The notes beneath the pieces were generated by a model, which saw only the letters and a program-made list of their open reading frames with translations, ran no database searches and was not told where the DNA came from. The position numbers were made by a program, and so were the translations under genes. Below are positions 21,171-34,864 of a DNA stretch of 64,000 nt, piece after piece; positions within the stretch are counted from its first letter, which is position 1, and each line of letters begins with the position of its first letter. Origin of the DNA: Scilla litardierei (lineage: Eukaryota; Streptophyta; Magnoliopsida; Asparagales; Asparagaceae); the NCBI GenBank assembly GCA_030789695.1, contig CM061139.1, positions 4,851,878 through 4,915,877 of the forward strand, given 5' to 3'.

Positions 21171-24100
21171 CGCGTGGCGTTTCTTCTTTTCTCCTCATTA
21201 CTTTTAGCCATCTTCTTCCCCAACCTATCTCTTTCTCTTTCCCTGCCTCTTCTTCATCCTCCTTTGCGCCCTCCATCTTCTCCAAGGTTCTTCTCCCCTT
21301 TCCATTCTCCATTCTCCTTCTCCTTTCTCTTCTTTCTCCTGTTTCTTCTTCTCCTTCTTATTTTCCCCACAAACATCCGACCACCCTCATCTCCCCCTCA
21401 GATCTGAAACCCCACGGCCAAGCCCCGGCCGCCATCTCGTTTCCTTTTCCGAGATCCATATCCTCTTAGCCCCTCTTCTCGCGTGGCGATCCAATCTTAG
21501 ATCTAGCGACGACGAACCCGGGAGATGCCGAGATCTTCACCACCACCTGCGGAGGCCGGCGACACCACCAACGATCAACGTTCCTTGCTACGCTACCCGC
21601 GGCCTAGGAACTTTCGGACGACGCAAAGCTTTCGCCTTTTCAGATCCGACGCCGGACCTCCGTTCGATCATCAAATCAGGTTGGTTCCCTAAACGCATAG
21701 AAATCCACACTATAGATAATCAAAACCCTAATTAAAATCAGCAACTAAATAAATTAAATTTATTTTCTGTTGATCCGTAAAACGTTGTACAACCGTAGAT
21801 AAATCGACGAATGAACTTTATGCATGTGCACATAGGATAGATCGTCGATTAGGTTAAATGCATTAAAAATGGGATTTTTGATGAATAGGATAGTCCCGAT
21901 AACCTAGAAACAACCCTAATAGGAATTATTGAATTGCGATCTGACACCGTCGCCATGTCACGACTTTCAGACGTTCCTCCGTCGATTAGACGTTTGGACG
22001 AGGCGCTCCAGGAAGACGACGCACTCGCCACCGCAGGCAAGTGTACCACTTGTGTTCTTGGCCATGTTTAGGCCTTAGTCTTGCTAGAAATTTTATTTTT
22101 GGAACCATGAGATTCGGACGCGAAATGATAGCGTCCGGGACGCCCTTGATGGCTCAGACTTGACAACGAAGTCTGAGTCCAACAACAACAATTTTGACAT
22201 CATAGGATTGACATGCGTGTGTGTGAGTTGTGGACACCCTAGTACAACCCCTACTGTTTTGTCGTGTCATGTCCTTTTCGTCTTGCCATGTCCGTCCCAT
22301 CATGCATAGCCCGCTGGGCAATAGGGCACTCGCCAAGCCAGAGCGAGTGATCCCTTGTACTGATTCACAGCCCGATGGGCAATAGGGCACCTGTCAAGCT
22401 AGAGCAGGTGATCCCTTGTACTGATACACAGCTTAGAGAGCAATAAGGCACTTGTCAAGCTAGAGCAAGTGATCCCTTGTCCTGTCACGATTCTTGGGGT
22501 TTTGGGGTTTTGGGGTTGAGAGTGCACGCGGCAAGAGGGTCTGATCCCCCTCGAACCGTAAAGGCGTGAATCCTTTCGTGTTACTCTTGTCTTGTCTTGT
22601 CTGGCTTCTCCTTGTTCCGTCATGTCTTGACACCTGTAGGCTAGTCCCGTAGTCGGTAGCACTCGCTACGTCTACTACTTGTCGTGTTTACTTTCCTGCT
22701 GCGTGTACTTTCGTTTGTTCGTCTGTTATAACCTCAGCATGTTAATCAGCCAGTGAAACGTTGTTAAATAATTGGTGCACTTGCAGTTTGGTCTAACCCC
22801 TTCTTGTAGACCTTACCTGACGTACAGTTCCTTCTTTTTGTGCTGTACGTCAGGAATTGAGCCAGAGTTCGTCGAGGAGGCGGACTTGCCAGTTGACGTG
22901 GAGCCAGAGAGTGCTGATCCTGAGTACGATCCTGAGGAGGACCAGAGGTAGAGACTTCTCATCGTAGTTTCCAGAGATATCCATTTTCTTATAGTTGGAT
23001 GCATAGCACCTTTTGTTTCCTTGTTTAGGTCGGGTGCTTGCACCGTTAGATTTTCCTTTCTGCAGTTGTAGCCCTTCGGGCGTTGGGACTCTGTACTTTT
23101 GATATGTTGGAATAAAATGATTTGTCACTTCCTTTTTGATACTCTTATTGTTCTGTACTAACATGCATGGACCTGTACCTTCGTCTTGGTACCACACAAA
23201 CGCTTATTGGGTCAGGGCTCCTTAGCTCTGGCCTAAGCGGGCCTTAGTCATGCTTCGCCTCCACTGTTTTAGGAAGCGGGGCGTGACAGCTAGTGACGGT
23301 CAGAGCCTGTGCCGGCGATGGGTCTGAGGTTGTGCGGCGGATGGCGGCTTCCGGTCAGTGGGGCGGCAACGAGGTGGTGGCATTGTAGCAGGTGCCCGAA
23401 GGTTGCAGCTTGCAGTGCTGGGAGGAGGAAGCTGTGCGGCTTGTAATATGAGATCGTCGAAGGGTTGGGGGGTGTAGGTCAGCGAGTGAGTCGGAGGAGT
23501 AAGGAGGTCAGAGCGGCGAAGTGGCTGGGTGGTGGGTCGAAGATCGGAGGATGGCGAGGGGTTCGCCGGGGTCAGATGGGCGTGCTGGCGGGAGGTTGCT
23601 CGGAGGCTGGAGGGGAGGGCGGTGTGTGGCCTAGGTGGCTTACAGGGCGCTGCGGGGTTCCGGGCTCGCCGGCGACTCAAGGGGAGGCACGGGGAGAGGG
23701 GCCGAGAGCTGAGGAGGGGGACTGGGCGAGGGTGATCGAAGAGCCGGTCGGGGTCTTGAGGTTGAGGTGGTCGGGGACTAACGGAGAGAGGAGGGTGGTG
23801 CGTCGGAGTGCTGTGGTGGGTCGAGGTGGTGGACTGGTCGGAGAAAGGCTAGGGTCGAGCTTGAGATAAGGGAGAGGGCTATGTGGCGTTGGGTTTTTAG
23901 CGACGTGGGGTCGCTGGGCATTGCAGGTGGAAGGGTGGTGGAGACGGCGACTGGGGCGATCGAAGTAGGGCTCTGGGGAATGAGGTCGTCGGATTGGGGT
24001 TGCGGTGAACAGGAAGGAAGATGAGGGAGGTGGCGGACTGTGAGGGGGGTTCAGCACCTGGCTTCTGCTGGGGGTTGTCGAACGTCAGAAAGGTGGGTTG

Positions 24101-24184
24101 CATTCGAACGGAGAGCGAATGGAGGATGTGTGTTGGGTTTTTAAGGAGAAGAGAAGGAGAAGAGGCGGACTGCATGGGGGAGGT

Positions 24185-25837
24185 TGTTGGATCTGGATCG
24201 TAGCCTAGAGGGGGGTGAATAGGCTAATAAAAATTCTCGTGCAACCCACGAGAAATCCCACGCAGTTATAGACACAGACAGGGCAATAAAATAGCAATCA
24301 CAGGATACGCACAGATATACCCTGGTTCGGTCGTCCCCACGACCTACTCCAGCCCCCGAAAGCAACTACTAGATAGATATGTAATCAAGTACAGCTACAA
24401 TGAGTCAAGATCCCAAATCTACTCTCACCTAGCTCGTACGCACCCCACGTGCTCTACACTATCAATCTAGTCAGATGCTCTCCCTCCGTGACGACTCCCA
24501 AAGTCGTCAGGTCCCTAAAAGTAATACAAAAGGTAAAGTTTCCCCTAACAGAGATCGCTACACCAATACAAAGATAAATAAATAGAGTTTTAGAAATGCT
24601 CAGTAATGGTGTGTCGTCTCTGTCGTTCAGCGCGACGTCAGATCTAGTTTGACGTAGATGTAGATGTCCTGTATCTCGTCTCCTCAGCAACTCAGGTTGC
24701 GGCAATCTCTGATGTTGCACCCTCTCTCCTTCAATAATAGAAACTTGCGGCAGACTTTTTCCCAACTCAACTTGTGCAAGCACACATCAGAGACAGGCAA
24801 TTGATCTATGTGTTTAGCATGAGGAAAATACTTTGGGACTTGTGTGCATGCGTTGTCTGGGATCTTTGATGATCGCCTGCAAAACAAAAATTACAAGAGA
24901 CACAAGATTTAATTAATTAATAAAGTAACTTGCATTTCCAACAACTCCACTTTCTCTCTCTATTAGTTTCAATGCAGGCAGTCCTTGGTGCATGCGTGAG
25001 TTTCCAGTAGCCAAGGTCAATCAAGAAACTAGGGAGTAACAATTTGTTTATATAAAAAAAATGCAAACCTCCCTTTGAATTGTTTCGGCTGTCCCTAAGA
25101 ATTGCGGCTTGTAGGCATGATTTATTTTTCTCGGCTGTCCTCAAGAAAAAATGCAACCAAACAATGTATCCCCAAGAAGTCTGTGCGGAAGATGGGAGAT
25201 CTCTCCAGAGCTTCGGCTACAAAGGACTTTGTTGCATCCGGCTGAACTTTTCTTTCATGAACTTTCAATCAAAGAGGATTCGGCATCAAGGATAAAATTC
25301 TCTCTCTTGTGATCAAGTTTCGACTGCCCCTTGCTCCCCAAAAAAAATTGCGCGTAACCTATTTTTTTGGTTGCGGCTGTGTCTTTTTGGATGGGAGAGA
25401 GTCTTTTTGAAGCCCTGTTTTTTAAAATATATATAGGACAAATTCGGGTTACTTTTTAAATAGGCCGGCCTGTGTTTGTTTTGAAGTGTGGAAAAAAAAA
25501 TAAATATTGTTCATGGGCCGTTCACATACAAGAGCACTCAGATAATGGGTTTTTTAAAAGATAGAATTGTTTAAAAACAATGTTACTTAGTGCTGGGAGA
25601 CTATGTGAAGAAGACAGAAAACTTCTTACGGCCGTGCCCTTGTTTTTTTTATTGAAAGGGAGATTGAATTCTTTTTAAGGGAATATGAAAAATTGATGCG
25701 CCTCTTGCTATTGATTTACGACCTCGTTTGTATTATTTACATCCTCGTCATTCCTGTAAATACTTAATACACACATCAGATCGTTCACAACTGTTTGTCA
25801 TCATCAAACCATAAATCCTAGATCGTTGTTTCCAACA
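24185..25837 (-). mobile_element. Copia-type solo LTR (1653 bp)
   Basis: Ends TGTTGG...CCAACA, with target duplication gaggt at 24180-24184 and 25838-25842. The uninterrupted site is seen in the right LTR of C near 60432 (gggaggttgcgtg). The motif cctagaggggggtgaatagg near the left end is widespread at the 3' end of plant copia LTRs (in reverse complement), which puts this LTR on the minus strand. Confidence 0.85.
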
Positions 25838-26387
25838 GAGGTTGCATGAACAGGGGAAGTGCGACGTGGACGGGCTGAGGGGTTTGCAACTACAAGCATG
25901 GGGACGTGGCGAGAGGAGAGACGTGGGGGGAAGGTTAGTTAGGATCTTATTAGTCAATAGTTAGGATTTAAAATAATTAATAGTTATTAAGTTTTGTTTC
26001 AAAACTCAGTGGAGTTCGAAAGGTTTGTTTTTAAAAAATTTGTTTTAAAATATAAACCAATACAAAACAGACATATAATGCCGTTGTTGCTATAAACGGT
26101 TATAAATTTCGAACGATCCCATTTCGTTTTTATTTAAAAGTTTGAATTTTTAAACATTTAGTTAAAAAGCTTAATAATATCAATAATAAGATAATACAAC
26201 TTTACCCCTTGACATCCAAAAATTATAAAGAAAATACCGAAGCGATCGCGCCTCCGAGAGGGTCGTGAATCCAAGGTCAGGTCTCGAGTCCGAACTATGG
26301 AATCTAATAACTAAAATCAAATGCAGAAATACACACATAATAACAGAATACGTACCAAATATGCATGACTGAAAAGTGGCCGTTACA

Positions 26388-28177
26388 TCCGGCCCACCTT
26401 AAGAAAAATTTTGTCCTCGGAATTTCTACCAATAGGGTGCGGGGAATAAATAAGGATGTCGTTCATGTATTTCCTCTCATCGATACACGCACACCACACT
26501 CTCTACTATATGCACACACCCTACTAATAAATAACGACTACACAATCATGTGTGAACGCTCAATCAATATTACTAACACTAATTATAATAACAATAGTAG
26601 TATCACTACTAGTCATACTAACTAACCACCATGCTAGTAATAATAATAACACTCATACAGACATTATTAATTCATATCAACATCATTACTAATATACCAT
26701 AGCTATAACACAACACAATTAATACAAAGCCATCATACAATACATTCATAATTAAGGCAAACACTTTAATACACACACATCAACTCACTAACTGCAAGTG
26801 TGCCATCACCTTGCACACCCACATTATTATTAATACACCATACATCACCATATGTATACAATCATGATCTTCAATCATAAAGTACTACATGTCATATAAC
26901 CACTCTACTCGATACTAATACATAAGTATAGTCATATTTAGTCAAATAACACCTCAATAGTACAATCACTTTACACACTACGTAAATACACTATATACAT
27001 TACATGTACCATATAAATAACATGTCATACTTATATGGCACTAGGCCACTACAATCTACCCACATTAAAATCAATTCCGTCCTCAGACTTCCTTGAATAG
27101 GGTCAACTTAGGGGTGGGCGGACTAAGGTCACTATACACAAGACATACATACACTAAAAGTAATGTACATCCATATGCATTCACTTACACATATATCTAT
27201 ACTGACACTATCACACACCTACCTCATATATATACAAAACATAGCTAAACATACCATATGTTCACATAAGTATATACAACTATAGTAATTTACATAAAGC
27301 TAGTATACTACTACATATACACATCCATACATAGTTACAAGTATACAATAATGTATACCTCCTAGTATACATCAAAAACACACTCACATACAATCATCCC
27401 GTAGGGGCAAGCGATACCATACAATATTATAACCCTGCTACTATACGTAAGACTTACACATTCATACTATATCATAAGTAGAGATACATATAACTACGCA
27501 CATACTTAACCAGGTATGAGCACACACACATACGCACTAACATATATAGATCATACAATAGATATGTATACTCAACTATTAAGTACGCCTATTATCATGG
27601 ACATTCCACCCCACATGTACATAATCTTACTAGCATACAATTACAAATATTGACAAGTACATCCAAAATACATACACATCTAGTAGATAGTCAAACACCA
27701 ATTCTAATACACACAGATATTCTATAGTGATATAGCTATGCACACGTAGGTATAAATATGACGTTTACCACCATATGTATAACTATAAATGCAACACATA
27801 TAATAGCGCATACGCATATATAGTACATCAGTCAAACATAATATACTAGTATACTAAGGGTATGCACACTCCAAAATCTATTACGGTCCGAGTGAACGAC
27901 TAAAAGAAACTTCAGAATCTAATATGGTCAGGGCTGGGTGAGGAACCACTAAGGTGACTTCGAAGATGATAATACTTGGCAATGGTGTCTAACTAACACG
28001 CATTAGTGTCTAACTAAATCTTCCTATAATCCTGGTGTTGGGTCTCCCTACTATGCTGAAACAATGAACTCGGGTATATTTTGTGTACGAGGAAATTCTA
28101 TATGTTTTGGCTAATGACAGTATTTCTATTGTTCTGAAGTTTGCAAATGAAGACATGCATGAGCCACCACTAAAACC
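26388..28177 (-). mobile_element. Body of element C, with chromovirus pol tail remnant
   Basis: The minus-strand remnant of the polyprotein end lies at 26426-26475 (EEIHERHPYLF then a stop), and a purine-rich tract abuts the LTR at 26388-26405. The other 1.7 kb is AT-rich and full of catacac-type simple sequence. No PBS is recognisable left of 28178, where the LTR terminus has also mutated (TATAATG for TGTAATG). Confidence 0.65.
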
Positions 28178-28400
28178 TATAATGCACTGCTTCCCAAAGT
28201 ACGATGGAAGCGAGAACGCTACGAAGGTCTGCATGAACTGGAGCGGTGAAGCTTGAGTTCACTAAGCGTCTGTGATAACAACATAGCAGGTTTTTGCATG
28301 CATTCAGAGCAATAAAAACATTCATATATTTAAAGCCACATCCAGAAGTTCATACACGAAATAAAATCGACAAGGTCCCAGCATGACCGAAAGAAACTAC

Positions 28401-30636
28401 TGAAGGGTTTTGGCGGACCCTCAGAGCTCAGATCTGTGTCCGTCCTAAGCCGGACGGACCACAGAGGCATAAAAAGCACAGCGGAAAATAAAACATGCTA
28501 GCTAAACATTTTAGCTAGGCCCAGAGAGAGGCAGAACCTAACCCGATCTATGCCAACTTGGGGTGGATTTGACCACCTCAAGAGGGATCTATCCTACTGT
28601 GACGAAATTAAATTACACTAAAAAACTTTAAAGAACATACCTAGAATCTCAAACCCTGGGGCGAGCAAGATGTACCGCACCGGCTTCTAACGCTCCTCTA
28701 GCCGAACTGCCTTGACTCGATCCACCCGAACCGCCTTACACCTTCGAACCGATCCACCCGAGCCGTCACCCGCCTTCGAGCCGATCACTTGCGGTAGAAG
28801 GTTTCACTTGAGCAGACTCGCGTCTTAGACGTCTGGATCCGAATCCAAAACCCCCTTCGTAGTCTTGCTAGGACTCGTCGGGAGAATATGAAGAAGAGAG
28901 GAAGAATAGTTGAAGTCGTAGATCGAGCTTGCTCAAAATTCAGAGCTACTCGATCGAAGACTTGGTGTGTTTTTCAACGAAGAGGGGACACCCCTATTAA
29001 TATAGGGAGTCGGCCCATCCCTTTTCGTTGCGAGCAATGTGGGACAAAGATTAAAGAAGAGGGATTTAATTTGGCTAATTGAAGTTTAGTAAGCCTTTCA
29101 CAAAGGCTAAATTCAACGAATTAAATCTCTTCATCCATTAAACTTTAGACGCCAAACAAGCTGTCATTTTAAAGGGCTTCGAATGGTAAACGCATAGGAA
29201 CGAACGACGACGAATTTCGACTTCATTTGACCCCTCAAACAATTGACCAAAGATGGGCAAAAAGTCAATTTTCATAGCCGACAAAAGGGTTTCAAAAAAT
29301 CCTAATTAACTTAAGTTGCGGGCGCTCCCGCTAGGCTTAGCGGGTGGACCCGTTAGCCCAAGTGGGTTTAACCCACTTTTGCCTTTGACTGTTTTTACGT
29401 TTTCGGGCTCGTTTGAGCTCCGTTTTGGACGCGGTTTGAACCTGTGTTTAGACCGGGATGATCACGTCAACCAGGTAACCCTTTCCAATGCCTTTGTTCC
29501 TATAAATATTGTCGTAACCAATTTTACGACACGTTTAATCTTGTTTGCATCGAATGCAACATATCCCCATCTACGACTTAGTCTCACAACTAGCTTTTGA
29601 ACTTAACTATTCCATTTCATCGAATGAATTCCTCTTATATATATCTTCCTATTACTAAGACACGAATACTACTCGATGTGAGACCCTACAGCCAGACCTT
29701 ACTACATGTTGGGGCTCGAAACCCCTAGATGACAGTCACCATGAGCAGCAGTTGTCGTCCCTGTTTCAGAATCATCATAACATGATCGATCCATTGACAA
29801 ATGTATCGTTGGGTTCACTTTGGCTGTGTTAGTGATGAATACCGTTAGCTATGGTCCCTTCGTCAAGACTGTATCTCTGTTGGCCTAGGGTACGTTTTAC
29901 TATCAACCCCATTAGACAACGTTGGTCAGTATACGTCGGTCTTCGTTGTATTCACGTTGTACATCTTACAACGTACCCCGGCCGAGGATTAACACAAAGA
30001 TCGTACTGAGCCTGTGACACTAACTTCCCTTTAACGGAAGAGACTAATCCCATCTTAGTTATCTACTCTCCTCGAGAGCTTCAGGTGTAACCCAACCTAA
30101 GATCTTTTAGCAGGCCTAGCCTCGAAGCTAGATCATAGGTCTAAGCGATACTGTTCACTCACTGGTTCGTACAAATGACTTTAGGTATTAAGGACCAGCA
30201 TACCTATCATCACCCTAGAGTTATTATAGACAGTTTAGTTAAAGTTAACCATTTAATAACTCTAAGTTGGTCGTTCAGTGAACTCATTCTCCAATGAGCA
30301 CCTGTGTCTTGTCTCCGATTTCACCAAGTCGAATGACTATGAGATCATCATTACCCTAAGGTAAGGTAAAGACACAGTGGTCTGTCCGATGTGCCGATAT
30401 CCAATCCTCAACACATCTATGACCACGAACCGTTTAAGACTTAAGTTTTTATTCGGTCACTTACTACTCATAATCGAGATTTTATGGGGATACGTAAGGA
30501 CCTAACTATAAGTCTATGGATGTTAACTAAGTATATTATTCATTCGAATTTATACTTAGGATAATGGATACCATATTATATCTTAGCAAGACGTATACTT
30601 AGGATAAATTGCCTTATGTGCATATATCCTCCTACA
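28401..30636 (-). repeat. Left (3') LTR of element B
   Basis: Plus strand TGAAGGGTTTTGG...CTCCTACA. The minus-strand opening, tgtaggaggatatatgc, is Angela/SIRE-like. Confidence 0.85.
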
Positions 30637-30651
30637 TCTCCCACTTGCACT
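30637..30651 (-). promoter_or_regulatory. Polypurine tract of element B
   Basis: The minus strand reads gtgcaagtgggaga directly before the LTR start tgtagg. Confidence 0.75.
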
Positions 30652-31916
30652 TAGGCTATTTATCTCGGCATCTCATACCGTTATAGCATATCAATCACAT
30701 TGGACATTCATATGTCAAACCTAAGAGTGGATTTACTAACAAGTATCTATAATTCATTTTAATGGATTTTTATTTATACATCACTTGATCACACAAGGTT
30801 GATCCTTGAAAAATGATTTGGATCAATTTTCTTTTCTTTGTATAGCTAACAATTAGCTCATACAATCTTGATGTACGGTCTAACAATTCTATAAGTCGGT
30901 CTTGGCTCATTCCAATTATTTTGTGTCAATATGTCAAGTACATAAATGACACCTTAAGTCTCTATATATTCGATTAAATCAAAACTATTTTGATTCATTG
31001 TCTTATATAGATGATTCAAATTAGTTGGAAACATTTTTACTTAGTCCGAGAAACCGAAGCTAAATATATAAGCTAGCTCCCACTGACTTTAAGAATTATC
31101 TTGTTAAATACTTCTACTATATATCTAAATCATATTTAGAATATACTTTAAGTATAACCAATTTAGAAGTGCTTAGATGGAACGTACCAGTGTCAGGTTC
31201 GGTTTGACGAATGAGTCATATCAAGATCGGTTTAAGGAATCTTGATGTTGACTTACTTAGTCAAACGTTCTACTTAGTACCTTTCCCTTAACTACATTTA
31301 ATAATAACTCTTAAGAATCAAATGTAGTTTGAATTAAGAATAAATCTTAATATGCGTATATTTGTGATCAAATATAATTATACGCTCCTGGAACTTGTAT
31401 TTACCTATAGACTGGCTATAAAATTAAATCAGCTCCAAATATTCATATTATTTAGATGCTCTGCTTGTTAGTTCGAGAATTAATGCAACTAGCTCAGACG
31501 GCCACATTCACAGAAATTTAAGTCATTTGCAACAAATCACAATTTCAAATGGAAGCACATTTCCCGAGACATTTTATAAAAGTAATGGATTCATAAAAAT
31601 GAATCATAATGTGTTTATCATAATAAACCTTGAGCATTAAACACTCAATCATTATTTTAACTTAAGGAACGATACATTTTATTCATAAAAGGAAATAAGT
31701 ATCAGTTCCTTCTTCTTCACGTCTCTTGAAGTCCTCGCACGGCCCCAGCAGCAACGATTGCTCAGATGCCGACCGTCCTCGGAAATTCTTCCATCATCTG
31801 CTTCATATCAGTCACCTGTATACATTACACAGATGTCTTAGTATCTCGTACTACGTAAAGTATTTATGGAAATAATTATGCTTTATTAAATTGAATTTGT
31901 TGTACCTGAGGTAGAG
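30652..31916. other. Non-coding body of element B between gag and polypurine tract
   Basis: AT-rich. Where pol should be, no reverse transcriptase, integrase or RNase H motif can be read on the minus strand. Confidence 0.5.
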
Positions 31917-32690
31917 GCATTAGTATGCCCCTTCTTCTTTTCTGCAAGGTAAACCTTGCAGTTTCTCTTCCAATGGCCTATCTTATGGCAATGAAAGCAC
32001 TCGGATTTCAACAGGGCTCCTTTCTTCTTCTTCCCTTTCTTCACCTTGGCTGGTTGTGGGACCTGCCTCTTCTTACTCTTACCTTTCGGCTGGTCTTAAG
32101 AAGCAGAGCCAACAACCAACACAGTCGGTTTCTTCTCGATTTCCTCAAACTGCCTAAGCATGTTGAGGAGATCAGGAAGATCTGTTTTAATACTGTTCAT
32201 AATGAAACCAGTAATGAATTTCTTGAACGCTGGGGTTAAAGACTTAAGGATGATGTCCACGGACATCTCATTGTCCAGGACAAAACCCAACTGGGCGGCA
32301 TCTTCCACGTACCCGATCATCTTAATCACATGATCTTGTATGGGCCCTGTCTCCATCTTAGTGCCTCAGAGGTTGCTCATGGCTTCAAACTTGGCAGCTC
32401 TAGACCGCTTGCCGTATAACCCCTCTGCATTCAGAAGCATGCTTTGAACATCCAAATGTTTGTACTTCCTTTACAGGTCGTTATTCATTGAAGCCAGAGT
32501 AAGGCACCTGGCCTTCTTGGCATCTCTCTGGTACTCCTTGTAGGCTTTCTTCTCCTCAGGTGTTGCATCTTTGTCCGGCTTTTCCAGAGGGTCCTCGAAC
32601 AACACGTATCCAATCCCGGCTAGAGAAAAGGCTAACTTAATTTTCTAAGCCAATCCTTATAGTTGGTTCCATCAAGCACATTCTTCTCTA
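31917..32690 (-). pseudogene. gag: Copia gag remnant with intact zinc knuckle
   Basis: On the minus strand the order is a copia gag N-terminus (GTNYKDWL), a charged middle (KKAYKEYQRDAKKARCL), the longest open piece (32356-32096; METGPIQDHVIKMIGY and DIILKSLTPAFKKFI) and the zinc knuckle CFHCHKIGHWKRNC (31999-31958), a perfect C-X2-C-X4-H-X4-C. The frame is broken by a shift near 32643 and by stops near 32477, 32358 and 32097. Gag packages element RNA; this copy is dead as written. It is the only coding relic in element B. Confidence 0.8.
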
Positions 32691-33062
32691 TCATATACCT
32701 TTAGACCTGAATCCATTCTACAATTTAGTAGATACTTAGTCAGTATATGTTCGTTGTATAGTTTCAATGGTTTTAAATAAAACTATATTCTCCCACTAAA
32801 TTTATTAAAGCCATAATAATAAACAGTTTATTATACAATAACATTTGTGGGAGAGGGATCCGACTACCCTGAGTCTGACAACCTTGAGTGTGTCTCAACA
32901 AGATGTCTGACTCTGCAGTCGGTAGACGAACTCATCGTCAATCATATTAAATATGATTCCCTTTCGATTTTTACCCCTAGTCATTTGTGATCATGAGTGT
33001 GCTCATCCAAATCACAATGGCTAGCCTAGTCGGATCCTTATTTTCGTGTCTAGCCTGACTTG

Positions 33063-33180
33063 CCCCGGCGCTCGGTGTATGCACGACACGTCGGTTTGTG
33101 TCAGGTCTTAGACTACATCTTTGGTTAGACTTACACCGACGCTCGGTGTATGCACGACATAACGGTTTGGGTCAAGCTAA
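33063..33180 (-). repeat. Two 71 bp repeats in the leader of element B
   Basis: The block gacgctcggtgta or ggcgctcggtgta followed by tgcacgaca and cggtttg occurs twice, 71 bp apart. Element D has three copies with the same period at 44125-44305. Confidence 0.75.
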
Positions 33181-34851
33181 TATGTTATCAAGAAATCAGT
33201 TTCTATAAGGTTGTCATGTCACAGCTAAGTGTAGCTCAACAACCATAACACGGGCCTTACAGTTGCCAACTCCTAAAACAAGGAGGGCTACGATTTATCT
33301 TGAACAGGATTATTATTGTATTTGACTTAGGTATAGTCGATGGACTTACACAGTCATGATTTGACTCCTTGTGGTCTAGCAGACGCGGCCAGGGAATTGA
33401 CTAAGTCAGGACCACTTAACCTCTAGTCTAGCTAGGGTGGTCCAGCAAACTTAGACAAGCACATTGACCGACATCATGATCCATTGAAGGAGGTTCATCA
33501 ATTCTATGTTCGTCCATCAACTAAATAGCTTTTAATTAATGCTAGTTAATCCTTATCAACTAGTTGATCCTTAAAATTCGAAATTTTTATGGATTTGTTT
33601 GATGACTTTTATTAGATCCTTATCAAATATAAGGTTCTTTTTGTTCATCGTGCTACCCCAATTATTATTAGGATTTTAATAAAACAATTACAACATTCTA
33701 CAAAATTAGTCATTTAATGATAATCATTATTTAAACAATTTATGATAATGATTGTCAATTAAAATAACTACCCTAATCGGGAATTAGGTTTTGATGTTGT
33801 ATTTGTTCATTTAAAACGTAGCATGTCACTTGTCATTAAAAATTTATCTTATAAACTTTTAATCAATTAATGGCTAATCTAAAAGGTTCATGAATAATTA
33901 ATTCATCATGTCCATTAAACATTAATCAACTAATTTAATCACATTAGAATTAGAGTTCAATCATGTGACATATTATGAGAACATGCAAGTTAAAATAATC
34001 TACAACATAAATGAATAACTTGCATACCAAAAATTTAACGCATAAATTTAAAGATCCACAATTTTAAAACTTCAACTATTTTATCACATAAAATTTGGTT
34101 TATAAAAATTATCAAATAATTTTAAATACGACCCTAAGCTTTGAAATTAACGAAACATTTTAAGATTAAATTATCTCATAAAATAATCTTTAAAACTTTA
34201 TGAAACTAAAAGAAATGAATTTTTTAATTCCATCTCACGAAATTTTTTCCCCTTTATGTTACATATACTACAAAATAGTTTTAAAATATTTTTAAAATCG
34301 TTGAAATCAAATTTAAAACTTTCAGATAAAGTTAAAAAATCTTTCAAACTTTATTTAACTAAAAGAAATTAATTTTTTAATTCCATCTCATGAATTTTTT
34401 TTCATTTATGTTACATATACTACAAAATAATTTTAAAACATTTTTAAAATCGTTGAAATCAATTTTAAAACTTTCAGATAAAGTTAAAAAATCTTTCAAA
34501 CTTTGTGTAACTAAAAGAAATTAATTTTTTAATATCATCTCATGAAATAAAATTTTTCTTAATGCTACATATACTTTAAAACATTTTTAAATGCTTACTA
34601 AAAGTATTTTATCTTATAAAATAAATTTTTAAAAGCATTTTTAATCATTAGAGGCTCATTGAACTTTATCATATAAAATTTAAAAATCTCCAAAAATTCT
34701 TTCATGTCATAAAAACAATTTTTAAAACATTTAAAAGAAAGGTACAAAATAATTTTAACATTATGAAATAACGTTAAAATCTATATGTTCAAAACAAGCA
34801 ATTTAATAATTTAAAATCGTCGCACATCAAGATCTAAAAAGCATAACCGTG

Positions 34852-34863
34852 GCTCTGATACCA
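34852..34863 (-). promoter_or_regulatory. Primer binding site of element B (initiator tRNA-Met type)
   Basis: The minus strand reads TGGTATCAGAGC, one base from the LTR. Confidence 0.85.
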
Positions 34864-34864
34864 C

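Larger units (their letters stand above)
20377..23288 (+). mobile_element. Solo LTR H (2912 bp), chromovirus-type, opposite orientation to its host LTR
   Basis: It starts TGTAACGGC and ends GGCGTGACA, flanked by gctag at 20372-20376 and 23289-23293. Its termini are the same type as those of C and F, but it lies in the opposite direction. It has a palindromic U3 array (20612-21115), a TATA-like tatttaaa (21163-21170), a CT-rich leader (21180-21400) and an AATAAA-like aataaaatg near 23110. No internal domain remains. Confidence 0.85.
18403..26387 (-). repeat. Left (3') LTR of element C, carrying two solo-LTR insertions
   Basis: Plus-strand ends are TGTAATGCCCC and GTTACA. Pieces: 18403-20376, 23294-24184 and 25843-26387. 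They match 28178-28400, 36915-39087 and 59978-60964 of the right LTR in order. The GC-rich part (about 23294-24180) lies downstream of a minus-strand TATA-like cttaaaaacc near 24139 and is a leader region; its long minus-strand frames are not genes. Confidence 0.85.

Noticed and set aside
21138..21407. Hydrophobic Leu/Phe-rich frame resembling a membrane protein
   Set aside because: It is the translation of a CT-rich leader directly after the TATA-like box of solo LTR H.
23300..24175. Several long Pro/Ser-rich minus-strand frames
   Set aside because: They lie in the GC-rich leader part of the LTR of element C and recur (38643-39050, 59813-60488) only because both LTRs carry the same DNA; no domain and frames differ between copies.
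27000..27860. Possible satellite made of catacac-type sequence
   Set aside because: Simple AT/AC-rich composition without a fixed period that I could define; treated as degenerate body of element C.
28888..29082. Plus-strand frame in the LTR of element B
   Set aside because: Falls in LTR sequence, has no domain and is not preserved in the partner LTR at 35360-35550.
31925..32239. Plus-strand 104-codon frame
   Set aside because: Shadow of the minus-strand copia gag with its zinc knuckle, which explains the sequence much better.
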